From the NCBI RefSeq assembly GCF_023276355.1, contig NZ_JALLPL010000001.1:124001-188000 (forward strand): DNA of 64,000 nucleotides, given 5' to 3'. Positions 46,419 to 53,616 of the stretch are shown piece after piece (position 1 is the stretch's first letter; every line of letters begins with the position of its first letter). This DNA is from Haloplanus sp. XH21 (GTDB lineage Archaea > Halobacteriota > Halobacteria > Halobacteriales > Haloferacaceae). The notes beneath the pieces were generated by a model, which was given only the letters and a program-made list of their open reading frames with translations, was not told the DNA's origin and made no database searches. The translations under genes were made by a program, and so were the position numbers.

Positions 46419-47276
46419 CTACAGGTGTAACGGGTCGGGCGCGGGCGGCATCGAACGCTTGTGCGCGCTCCGCTCGTAGAGGGTGACGACCCGCTCGACC
46501 TGCTCGGGGGTCACGTCGAGGTGGCGGACGGTGGCCGACTGCGAGAGCGGGCCGTCGATGTGGAGCGCGAGGATGGCGTCGAGGGTGTCATAGCCCACGC
46601 CCATCTCCGCCTCGTCGGTCTGTCCCGTCCACATCTCGGCCGAGGGCGTCTTGGCCACCAGGTCGTCGTCGACATCGACGTGGGCGGCCAGTTGGCGGAC
46701 CTGCTGTTTGTAGAGGTTGCCGATCGGGTGACAGTCGACGGCGCCGTCGCCGTACTTCGTGAAGTAGCCGGTGAGCGTCTCGCTCCGGTTGCCCGTCCCG
46801 AGGACGAGACGGCTCTCGGCGTTGGCGACGAAGTAGTTCAGGACGGCCCGGATGCGTACCCGGACGTTCCCCGCGGCCGTTCGGAGCGGGTCGGTTTCGA
46901 CCTGTTCGGCCGTCGACTCGCCGGGAAACGCCTCGACGAAGGCGTCGTAGATCGGGCCGATGTCGATCACGTCGTACGCGATGTCCAGGTCGCGGGCGAC
47001 GCGTTCGGCGTCGCTCATGTTGTCGGCGGTGTTCACCTCGCTGGGCATGACGAGTCCGTGGACGTGGTCTGCGCCCAACGCTTCCACGGCGAGATGCGCG
47101 GTCAGGGTGCTGTCGATCCCACCCGAGAGGCCGAGCACCGCGCCGTCGGCACCGGCGCGGTCGACCATCGCCGAGACGAACGAGACGATGTGTTCCCGTG
47201 TCGCGTCGAGTTCCGCCTCCGAGAGGCGGAGGTCGAGCGGAGCCGACTCGGACAGGATGACGGATTCGTCGCTCAT
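46419..47276 (-). CDS. nadE: NH3-dependent NAD+ synthetase
   Basis: A 285-residue enzyme amidating deamido-NAD to NAD with ammonia and ATP. The PP-loop is GLSGGIDSTLTAHLA, followed by MPSEVNTADNMSDAERVA, NVRVRIRAVLNYFVAN, LVLGTGNRSETLTGYFTKYGDG (shortened diagnostic: GTGNRSETLTGYFTKYGDG) and CHPIGNLYKQQVRQLA. There is no nitrilase-like glutaminase domain, so free ammonia is the donor. ATG at 47276 (MSDESVILS) is preferred to a GTG two codons earlier. It is followed after 83 nt by the DUF7114-like gene. Confidence 0.96.
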   Translation of the reverse strand: MSDESVILSESAPLDLRLSEAELDATREHIVSFVSAMVDRAGADGAVLGLSGGIDSTLTAHLAVEALGADHVHGLVMPSEVNTADNMSDAERVARDLDIAYDVIDIGPIYDAFVEAFPGESTAEQVETDPLRTAAGNVRVRIRAVLNYFVANAESRLVLGTGNRSETLTGYFTKYGDGAVDCHPIGNLYKQQVRQLAAHVDVDDDLVAKTPSAEMWTGQTDEAEMGVGYDTLDAILALHIDGPLSQSATVRHLDVTPEQVERVVTLYERSAHKRSMPPAPDPLHL

Positions 47277-47382
47277 CGCCACCGAATACGACTCCCGGTT
47301 TGAAATACCCTCCCGTTGACGCGATCTGGTTGACGGTTGTCCGGTTCAGCGGCGACAGGTGGTCGAGATCGGTAGTTCGCGG

Positions 47383-47652
47383 TCATCCAACGTCCAGATC
47401 CGCGTCGTCGACGGTGCCTGCGGTCCCGCTGGATGCGTCCCGTCGCTCTCCCGGTTCCTGGCTGCTGTCGGTCGTCGTCTCCACCTCGCGGATCCGGAGG
47501 ATGCGCTCGTACGGGAAGAAATCACGACCGTCGACGTGAGAGATCCAGGCTCCGGAGTCGTAGAACTCGACACTGTCGGCACGAACCGGGTCGTCGCCGA
47601 ACGCGTCGCTCGCCTCGTCTGTCAGGTGTACCTGATACGAGAGTGATGCCAT
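47383..47652 (-). CDS. Small haloarchaeal protein of unknown function
   Basis: An 89-residue acidic protein: SLSYQVHLTDEASDAFGDDP, SVEFYDSGAWISHVDGRDFF and PYERILRIREVET form a compact beta-rich domain of about 60 residues, followed by a disordered tail (TTTDSSQEPGERRDASSG...). The FYDSGAWISHVDGRDFFPYERI stretch (its core GAWISHVDGRDFFPYE) looks like a small conserved fold of the kind annotated as hypothetical in many haloarchaea. A palindromic element lies upstream, 48 nt from its start. No function is proposed. Confidence 0.6.
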   Translation of the reverse strand: MASLSYQVHLTDEASDAFGDDPVRADSVEFYDSGAWISHVDGRDFFPYERILRIREVETTTDSSQEPGERRDASSGTAGTVDDADLDVG

Positions 47653-47699
47653 GACACTAGTTCACTACCACGGCGCGCGGCATAAGCGTTCGTTCGCCT

Positions 47700-47782
47700 C
47701 ATACGGATTAGTGGAAGTCAGTACCGGTGAGTCGCCAAGGCGGATCGGCGACTCGCCGGATGACAGTTACAATAATCCGCAT
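47700..47782 (+). repeat. Stop-adjacent palindromic element, copy C
   Basis: The left arm starts CATACGGATTAGTGGAAGTC and the right arm ends GACAGTTACAATAATCCGCAT; the whole is an imperfect palindrome with arms of about 36 nt. The inner stem TGAGTCGCC (47728-47736) pairs with GGCGACTCG (47747-47755). It abuts the TGA of the minus-strand sensor kinase gene. Copy D at 55917 keeps GGAAGTCAGTACCGG and CAATAATCCG but has TGGGTCGCC in the stem with a matching change on the other side. Confidence 0.65.
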
Positions 47783-49077
47783 CACACGTGGGGGAGCGTC
47801 ACCGAGAACACCGCCCCGCGTGGGTCGTTGTCCGAGACATCGATCGTGCCGCCGTAGGCCTCGACGATCTCCTTAACGAAGTACAGCCCAAAGCCCGTCC
47901 CAGGACTCTCGAACCGCTTCTCGCCACGCTGGAAGATGGTCTCTTTCATCTCGTTCGGGACGCCCGGACCGTTGTCGGCGATACGCACCGTCGTCGTCTC
48001 CGCGTCCCGTTCGACCTCGATAGTGATCCGTGGCCGCTCCGTGTCGTTGTGCTGGACGGCGTTCGACAACAGGTTCTCGAACGCCTCCTCCAGCAACTCG
48101 TCGGCGACGACGACGCCCACATCGTCGAGTGACCCCTGAACCTCGTACGTCGCCTGCTCGAACGTCGCTTCGGCTCGGTCGAGTTCTCGACGGAGGACAT
48201 CCCCGAGGTCGATCCGTTCCAGTTCTCGGTCCTTGGACGTCGTGAGGACATCCATCAGCGCACGCAGCTTCTCGACGAGGTCGATCATCTCCTCGGTGTG
48301 GTCGGCCGCCGTCTCGACGTGCGTGTAGGCTTCGGGATCGGCGTACTGCCTGATCAGTCCGAGCCGCGCGTCGACGACGTTGAGACTGTTCAGCAGGTTG
48401 TGCCGCACGAGACGGTTGATGAACTCCAGACGCTCGCGTTCGTGTTCGAGTTGCTGTTCGTACTCCCGGCGCTCCGTCATGTCCTGCGTGATCTTGATGA
48501 ATCCCCGTACGTCGCCGTCGTCGTCGTCGCGGAGCGCCGTGATGGTGACGTTGGCCCAGAACGTCGACCCGTCGTTTCGGACGCGTTTGCCTTCGTCCTC
48601 GATCCGACCGTGTTCGGCCGCTTTCCGGATGTTCGCCGCCGGACGGCCGGCCGCACGGTCTTCCTCGGTGTAGAACGTCGAGAAATGCTCGCCGATGACC
48701 TCCGACCGATCGTAGCCTTTCAACCGTTTCGCGCCAGCGTTCCAGGTCCGGATATAGCCGTCCCGGTCGAGGACGAAGATGGCGTAGTCCGCCACGGCGC
48801 GGACGAGTTCCTGGAACTGGGCGGGGGCGAAATCAGCAGGCCCCTCGGACGGCCGTTTCTGATCGACCGGTCGCCACCAGATGCGCTGAGAGCCGACCGG
48901 TTTGGTCCGGAGCGCCCCCTCGTCTACCAGGGTTCGGAGGCGGGCGGCGGCAGTCCGCTGGTCACACGCCAGTTCGGCGGCGACTTCGCCCGTCGTGAGT
49001 GGCGTCCCAGCGGACTCCGTCCGGCGGAAGACCGCCAGCGGCTGGTCGGCGTCTTCCGACGACGACTCGTCGGCCAT
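47782..49077 (-). CDS. PAS-domain sensor histidine kinase with N-terminal HTH
   Basis: A 431-residue soluble signalling protein with no membrane segment. The N-terminal 70 residues form a helix-turn-helix (TGEVAAELACDQRTAAARLR, then TLVDEGALRTKPVGSQRIWW), followed by a PAS domain (VRAVADYAIFVLDRDGYIRT, TWNAGAKRLKGYDRSEVIGE, PAC region VRGFIKITQDMTERREYE). The kinase has INRLVRHNLLNSLNVVDARL with the phospho-acceptor His, NLLSNAVQHND (N box), RIADNGPGVP and GTGFGLYFVKEIVEAYGG. ATG at 49077 fits a TTTTTTTTA box about 27 nt upstream better than an ATG at 49092. The cognate regulator is not adjacent. Confidence 0.92.
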   Translation of the reverse strand: MADESSSEDADQPLAVFRRTESAGTPLTTGEVAAELACDQRTAAARLRTLVDEGALRTKPVGSQRIWWRPVDQKRPSEGPADFAPAQFQELVRAVADYAIFVLDRDGYIRTWNAGAKRLKGYDRSEVIGEHFSTFYTEEDRAAGRPAANIRKAAEHGRIEDEGKRVRNDGSTFWANVTITALRDDDDGDVRGFIKITQDMTERREYEQQLEHERERLEFINRLVRHNLLNSLNVVDARLGLIRQYADPEAYTHVETAADHTEEMIDLVEKLRALMDVLTTSKDRELERIDLGDVLRRELDRAEATFEQATYEVQGSLDDVGVVVADELLEEAFENLLSNAVQHNDTERPRITIEVERDAETTTVRIADNGPGVPNEMKETIFQRGEKRFESPGTGFGLYFVKEIVEAYGGTIDVSDNDPRGAVFSVTLPHV

Positions 49078-49256
49078 ACGTGAGACACCCATCCTCGGAC
49101 GTAAAAAAAACTGGTCTCCAGCGGTGAGTGCCCGGATATCGAGCGTCTTCGCCGAGATAGAGTGGTGAGACCGAGCGATCCGATGTATTTATACGAATCA
49201 TGCACCATTGTCCGACTGTCCCGGCGCGGGACAGCGAAACCGGACGGAGACCGTCT

Positions 49257-49327
49257 GCGCCGTTGGTCCAGTGGTAGGACAGTGGCTTCCCAAGCCACTA
49301 GCCCGGGTTCAATTCCCGGACGGCGCA
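49257..49327 (+). tRNA. tRNA-Gly (CCC anticodon)
   Basis: A 71-nt tRNA gene. Acceptor GCGCCGT pairs with ACGGCGC, D arm GGTCCAGTGGTAGGAC, anticodon stem GTGGC/GCCAC around TTCCCAA gives anticodon CCC (Gly GGG), T arm CCGGGTTCAATTCCCGG, discriminator A, no encoded CCA. The T-rich CTCCTTTC immediately after may terminate transcription. No integrated element is attached to it in this window. Confidence 0.96.
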
Positions 49328-49488
49328 CTCCTTTCAGTCGTTTGCCGTCCGACATCCCACTCGCTCACTTCGTTCCCTCGCGGGACTCCCGGCCGGCGCA
49401 TTTCCGCCGAACGAAGTGAGGCGGAATCGACACGGGAAGTGAACCCTATCAGTCGCAGCGTCCCAGTGTCTTCGCACAACGCTGCACC

Positions 49489-50601
49489 TCACGACGGAAC
49501 GAACCGAATCACTCTGTCGTCGGCCGCAACCGGCGACCCCCGCCCGTCGCGGTTGCTGGTTACGGCGTGGAGATGGCCGTCGGGACCGGTGAACACCGTC
49601 CGAATCCGGCCGAACTCGCCGTCGAACAGGCGCTCCTCGGTGGCGACATCGGCGTCGATGCCCTCGCCGCGGAATCGTACTCGGTGGACGTGCTCGGCCA
49701 CGAGTGTCCCGAAAAAGAAGTCCCCCCGCCAGGCGTCGATGGGGCCGTCGTAGAAGGTGGCGCTCCCCGGCGCGATGGTCGGCGTGTAACTGGTGACGGG
49801 GTCAGTGAAGCGGTCGTCGGCGCTCGGGCCGGTCACTACGGGCCAGCCGTAGTTGTCGCCGGGGCGCAGGACGTTGATCTCGTCGCCGACACGCGGGCCG
49901 TGTTCGGTACTGTAGAGCGTGCCGTCGCGGACGGCGAGTCCCTGCGGGTTGCGGTGGCCGTAACTGAACACCGGGGAGTCGAAGGGGTTGTCCGGGTGTG
50001 GATCGCCGTCGAACGTCACGCGGAGCACCGACCCGGCGAGGACATCGGGGTTCTGTCCCCGATCCTCGACGGCGGCGTCGCCACAGGTCATGTAGAGCGC
50101 GTCGTCGTGGACGAGGAGTCGGCCGCCATCGTGGATGTTCGCGCCGGGGATGCCGGCGAGCAGCGTCTCCGACACCCAGCCGTCGTCGAGGTCGTGGCGA
50201 ACGAGGCGATTCGCCCGTCGGCCCGCGTCCGTCTCGTAGGTCTGGTGCGTGTAGGCGTACGGTTCGTCGGGGTGGAAGGCGAGTCCAAGGAGGCCGCCCT
50301 CGCCGACCGGGGCGAGGTCGGGGATCCCCTCGACGACGGGGACGACCCGGCCGTCGTCGAGGCGGCTGATCCGCCCCGGACGCTCGGTGAGATGGAGCGT
50401 CCCGTCTCGGAAGGCCGTGCCCCACGGCACCTCCAGACCCGTCGCGAGTATCTCGGCCGTCACCCCCTCGGCGTCGACGGCGTGGGTAGCGGGCGTCGCG
50501 CTCCTCGCCGGCGTGTCGGTGTCCGGCCCTCCCTGTCGACCCGCACACCCGCCGAGCGCCACCGCCGCGCCGACGGTCGTCAGATAGCGGCGCCGGTCCA
50601 T
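49489..50601 (-). CDS. PQQ-dependent sugar dehydrogenase family protein (soluble aldose dehydrogenase type), Tat lipoprotein
   Basis: A 370-residue exported beta-propeller. MDRRRYLTTVGAAVALGGCAG is a twin-arginine signal with lipobox Cys19. LEVPWGTAFRDGTLHLTERP, EGGLLGLAFHPD, NRLVRHDL, IHDGGRLLVHDDALYMTCGD, SYGHRNPQGLAV, EHGPRVGDEINVLRPGDNYGWP (core GPRVGDEIN) match the GDH-B/Asd family (YliI-like). It would oxidise aldoses with PQQ outside the cell, if PQQ is available; no PQQ genes are seen here. A palindromic element lies just upstream of its start. Confidence 0.9.
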   Translation of the reverse strand: MDRRRYLTTVGAAVALGGCAGRQGGPDTDTPARSATPATHAVDAEGVTAEILATGLEVPWGTAFRDGTLHLTERPGRISRLDDGRVVPVVEGIPDLAPVGEGGLLGLAFHPDEPYAYTHQTYETDAGRRANRLVRHDLDDGWVSETLLAGIPGANIHDGGRLLVHDDALYMTCGDAAVEDRGQNPDVLAGSVLRVTFDGDPHPDNPFDSPVFSYGHRNPQGLAVRDGTLYSTEHGPRVGDEINVLRPGDNYGWPVVTGPSADDRFTDPVTSYTPTIAPGSATFYDGPIDAWRGDFFFGTLVAEHVHRVRFRGEGIDADVATEERLFDGEFGRIRTVFTGPDGHLHAVTSNRDGRGSPVAADDRVIRFVPS

Positions 50602-50661
50602 ACCGACACCTGGGGAGCGAGGGACAAAAGCCTGTAGTAGCGGTCGTGTACAGGGCGGCGA

Positions 50662-50742
50662 ACTAGGGTTTCTCCGAAGTCGGCAGAGATTCTCGGGGGA
50701 CCGTCCCCGCGAGGATCGCTGGACAGTGACGATGATCCGATG
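50662..50742 (+). repeat. Palindromic element, copy F (E/F subtype)
   Basis: ACTAGGGTTTCTCCGAAGTC and CAGTGACGATGATCCGAT form the outer arms. Inside, GATTCTCG pairs with CGAGGATC (one wobble) and is extended by GGGGA/TCCCC. GAGATTCTCG and CAGTGACGAT are shared with copy E at 27749. It lies 12 nt after the TAG stop of the minus-strand acyltransferase gene and upstream of the PQQ-type dehydrogenase gene. Confidence 0.55.
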
Positions 50743-50753
50743 AGCGACAGCCG

Positions 50754-51665
50754 CTAGTTCGGCGCGGTGCGATCCCGCTGGAACTCGTCGAAGACGTCGA
50801 GGTCGTCCGGCAGGTCGTAGTCGATGCGGCGCGCCTCCTGGCGGTTCTCGCCGCCCGCATCGAGCGGTTCGGCCACCTCCTCCCAGCCGGGCTTGACGCG
50901 AACGCTCTTGGCGGGCATGCCGACGGCGATGTGGTGGTCCGGCACGTCGCCCTGGACGACCGCTCGGGCACCGACGACGGCGTTCTCGCCGACGCGGGAC
51001 CCCGCGCTGACCATCGCGTCGTAGGTGACGCGGACGTCGTCCTCAATGATCGTGTGGTAGTTGCGCACCTCGGTCTGGTCGACGATGTCGTGGTCGTGGC
51101 TGTAGAGGTGGACGCCGTCGGAGATGGAGACGCGGTCGCCGATCGTCAGTCGCCCGCGGTCGTCGAGGTGGACGTCGTCGTGGATGACGACGTTGTCGCC
51201 GATGGAGATGTTGTGCCCGTAGGTGACCGAGATGCCCTTGAAGAATCGGCAGTTGTCGCCACACTCCGCAAAGAGGTGATCGGCGAGCATCCGGCGGAAC
51301 CGGAGGGCGAACTCGACGTTGTCGGCCATCGGCGTGGCGTCGAACTGTCGCCAGAGCCACTGGAGATGTTTCGACCGCTGGAACCGGTCTTCGTCTTTCT
51401 CGGCGTAGTACTCGCTTTCGAGCGTGGCGTTACAGGGGTCGTACCCCTGCAGGCGGACGCGCTCCGCCGGCGACACCGACTCGCCCGCCTGCCATCGCTC
51501 GTACGCCTCGCGGTCCCCGAACAGGTCGACCAACACGTCCTGAACCACCGCACACGTTTCTTCCTCGGAGGAGAGGCGTTCGTCGACGTGATCGATAAAT
51601 TCCTCGACACCCGCGTCGGCCGTCGCGGGGAGCGAGACGCGTCGCTTCGTCATAGCACGCGTCAT
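50754..51665 (-). CDS. Left-handed beta-helix acyltransferase (hexapeptide repeat)
   Basis: A 303-residue protein. The first 130 residues are helical and unassigned (VQDVLVDLFGDREAYERWQA, DRFQRSKHLQWLWRQFD). From about 140 the hexapeptide repeat follows: NCRFFKGISVTYGHNISIGD, NVVIHDDVHLDDRGRLTIGD, RVSISDGVHLYSHDHDIVD, then VGENAVVGARAVVQGDVPDH, as in maltose/galactoside O-acetyltransferases, with a likely catalytic His in HLYSHDHD. The acceptor is unknown. ATG at 51665 is used; ATG at 51653 is possible. It lies downstream of the coproheme decarboxylase on the same strand. Confidence 0.85.
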   Translation of the reverse strand: MTRAMTKRRVSLPATADAGVEEFIDHVDERLSSEEETCAVVQDVLVDLFGDREAYERWQAGESVSPAERVRLQGYDPCNATLESEYYAEKDEDRFQRSKHLQWLWRQFDATPMADNVEFALRFRRMLADHLFAECGDNCRFFKGISVTYGHNISIGDNVVIHDDVHLDDRGRLTIGDRVSISDGVHLYSHDHDIVDQTEVRNYHTIIEDDVRVTYDAMVSAGSRVGENAVVGARAVVQGDVPDHHIAVGMPAKSVRVKPGWEEVAEPLDAGGENRQEARRIDYDLPDDLDVFDEFQRDRTAPN

Positions 51666-51741
51666 TAGCTATGGGCCCCCAAATGGGTTCGGGTGTGCGC
51701 AGCCGGCGAACAGCAGGGGGGAGAGAGCTGGCCGAACCGTG

Positions 51742-51810
51742 CGGAATGGGTCCCGACAGTCACCGCCTCCGTGATGGCGATCGCCGGAACTGACGTCTAC
51801 GGCCCGTATC
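51742..51810 (-). repeat. Stop-adjacent palindromic element, copy G
   Basis: Read on the minus strand it begins at the TGA of the coproheme decarboxylase gene: ATACGGGCCGTAGACGTCAG, TTCCGGCGATCGCC, a loop and GGCGGTGACTGTCGGGACCC. ATACGGG-CC-T-GACGTCAGT-CCGG matches copy B at 19483. The arms are less complementary than in copies C and D. It is the most diverged copy recognised. Confidence 0.45.
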
Positions 51811-53305
51811 AGGCGAGGAAGACGTGACGCGGGCGGTCCGCGAGCACGTCACGCCCCCACGAGACGGTGTCGGCGAAGTCGTCGGAGCGGAAGAAGTCCA
51901 TGGCGTCCTCCTTCGAGCGCCACTGGCTGGCGATGAACATGTCGTTCTCGTCTTCGAGGTTGATCATTAGATCCGTCTCGCCGTGGCCCGCCATCTCCGC
52001 GAGCACGTCGCCGACCGTCTCAAACTTCTCGACGAAGTCCTCGCGGTGTTCGGGCTTGACGGTGTAGAACATGCCCATCGTCCCGAAGCCGGACTCCTCG
52101 CCCGCCCGACTCACGATGCCCGGCAGTTCCGAGAGGAACCCCGCGGCGGTGTCGGCGGCGCTCGCGGTGTCCCAGATGCTCACGACCGCCCGCCGGTCGC
52201 GGTCGAGGGCGTCGTACACAGCGGTCTTGACGTGCGTATCGTAGTGATCGAAGTTCGAGCGGAGTCCCTCGACCTCGTCGAACAGGTCGTCGGCGTCGGC
52301 CTCGGAGTAGAGCACCGTCGCGTAGACATCCTCGCCGTGAGGCTGGCCGGCGTAGATGTCCAGATCCGCGAGTTCGCCGCGGATATCGTCGTCCTCGCCC
52401 TCGCTGTCGTCGGCTTCGGCGCCGTCGTGGTGGGTGCCACCCTCGCCGTGTGCGTCGTCGCCGTGGTGGCCGTCGTCGTGACCGCCCTCACCGTGGGCAT
52501 CCGCATCGTGATGGCCGTCGCCCTCGACCGGCACCGACTCGCCCGCGAGGAACGCATCGAGGTCAGTGGGCGGGAACCGGCGACCGACGTAGAACGGCCC
52601 GAACTCGCTGTAGCGAGCGCTGGCCTCGTCGTATCGCATCTCGTAGACGATGTCCTTGAGATGGGTCGGGTCGTCCGAGAAGAGAGTGACGCCCCACTCC
52701 CAGTCGTCGAGACCGACGGAAGAGGCGACGATCTGTTTCACCCGCCCGCCGAACTCCCGGCCGTGTTCGCCGTGCTCTTCCATCATCTCGCGACGGCGCT
52801 CGAAGGGCAGGTCGTACCAGTTGTCCTGTTCGCCCCGCTTCCGACTCATCGGGTAGAAACTGAGGTAGCCGTCGTCCGGGATCTCGGGTTCGAGTTTCCC
52901 CTCGATGTAGCGACGGAGACCGGTGTCGACCTCCTCTTCGTCCTCTTCGAAGTAGGCGTCGGAGACGTAGCCGCTGACCTCGGTGACGGCGACGTAGGAC
53001 GTGGACTGCTCGGTGAACGCGCCGAGGGCCGTGCGGTCGAACTGCCGTTCGGCCGTCGACAGCGCATCGAGCGTGGGGCGCAGGTGGACGATCAGGAGGT
53101 CGGCCTTGTGGCCGACCATCGCGAAGACGGCGGAGGCGCCGTCGTCCGCGTCGGCGACTGCCTCGTGGCGCTGGAGGTAGTCGACGCCCTCGTCGATGGC
53201 GTCCTCGCGTTCGCGCTGGGGCGCGTCGCGCCACGCCGCCCAGTCGATGCGACGGAAGTCGTGCAGTACGTACCAGCCTTCGTCCGTCTGGGGTGGCTCG
53301 CGCAT
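51809..53305 (-). CDS. chdC: Coproheme decarboxylase fused to ABM domains (PitA type, HemQ/ChdC)
   Basis: A 498-residue protein. Residues 1-250 are a chlorite-dismutase-fold heme protein matching Gram-positive ChdC: YPMSRKR with the catalytic Tyr151, then EQDNWYDLPFERR, EEHGEHGREFGGRVKQI with proximal His178, DDWEWGVTLFSDD and EMRYDEASARYSEFG. It would decarboxylate two propionates of coproheme with H2O2 to give heme b. A His/Asp-rich linker (264-298, about ten His) precedes a C-terminal dimeric alpha/beta-barrel monooxygenase-like (ABM) region, as described for Haloferax PitA. The start at 53305 begins the domain; the open frame beyond is non-coding. Confidence 0.92.
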   Translation of the reverse strand: MREPPQTDEGWYVLHDFRRIDWAAWRDAPQREREDAIDEGVDYLQRHEAVADADDGASAVFAMVGHKADLLIVHLRPTLDALSTAERQFDRTALGAFTEQSTSYVAVTEVSGYVSDAYFEEDEEEVDTGLRRYIEGKLEPEIPDDGYLSFYPMSRKRGEQDNWYDLPFERRREMMEEHGEHGREFGGRVKQIVASSVGLDDWEWGVTLFSDDPTHLKDIVYEMRYDEASARYSEFGPFYVGRRFPPTDLDAFLAGESVPVEGDGHHDADAHGEGGHDDGHHGDDAHGEGGTHHDGAEADDSEGEDDDIRGELADLDIYAGQPHGEDVYATVLYSEADADDLFDEVEGLRSNFDHYDTHVKTAVYDALDRDRRAVVSIWDTASAADTAAGFLSELPGIVSRAGEESGFGTMGMFYTVKPEHREDFVEKFETVGDVLAEMAGHGETDLMINLEDENDMFIASQWRSKEDAMDFFRSDDFADTVSWGRDVLADRPRHVFLA

Positions 53306-53507
53306 GTACCGCCCCGTTGGCACCGCGGGAGTATGGGAGTTGCGTGTTCGCGCCGAGGCGGTGTGGTCGGCGGTGGCGAGTGCGGTGCGGTTGCAGTGGC
53401 GGCGGGAGGGGTGTCGACCGCGAACGACCGCAGGGAGTGAGCGGGCCAAGGAGGCCCCGGAGGGACTGACGCAGGCTTTTGGTCGAGCTTTTATCAGCGA
53501 GTGAGCG

Positions 53508-53600
53508 GAGCGAACGAGCGCAATAAAAGGTCGGAGTTGGAGCGAACGAGCGCAATAAAAGGTCGGAGTTGGAGCGAACGAGCGCAATAAAAGGTCGGAG
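53508..53600. repeat. Tandem repeat, 32-nt unit, nearly three copies
   Basis: The unit begins GAGCGAACGAGCGCAATAAA and continues AGGTCGGAGTTG. Copies span 53508-53539, 53540-53571 and 53572-53600 (truncated), with a degenerate AGCAAAAGGTCG tail to about 53615. Copies 1 and 2 are identical, implying recent duplication or conversion. On the minus strand each copy contains CTTTTATTGCG, which resembles a TATA box, lying 200-300 nt upstream of the coproheme decarboxylase start and directly after the site-2 protease stop. Confidence 0.85.
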
Positions 53601-53616
53601 CGCAGCAAAAGGTCGT

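Noticed and set aside
53508-53600. CRISPR array
   Set aside because: The 32-nt units are directly adjacent with no spacers between them and no cas genes are nearby.
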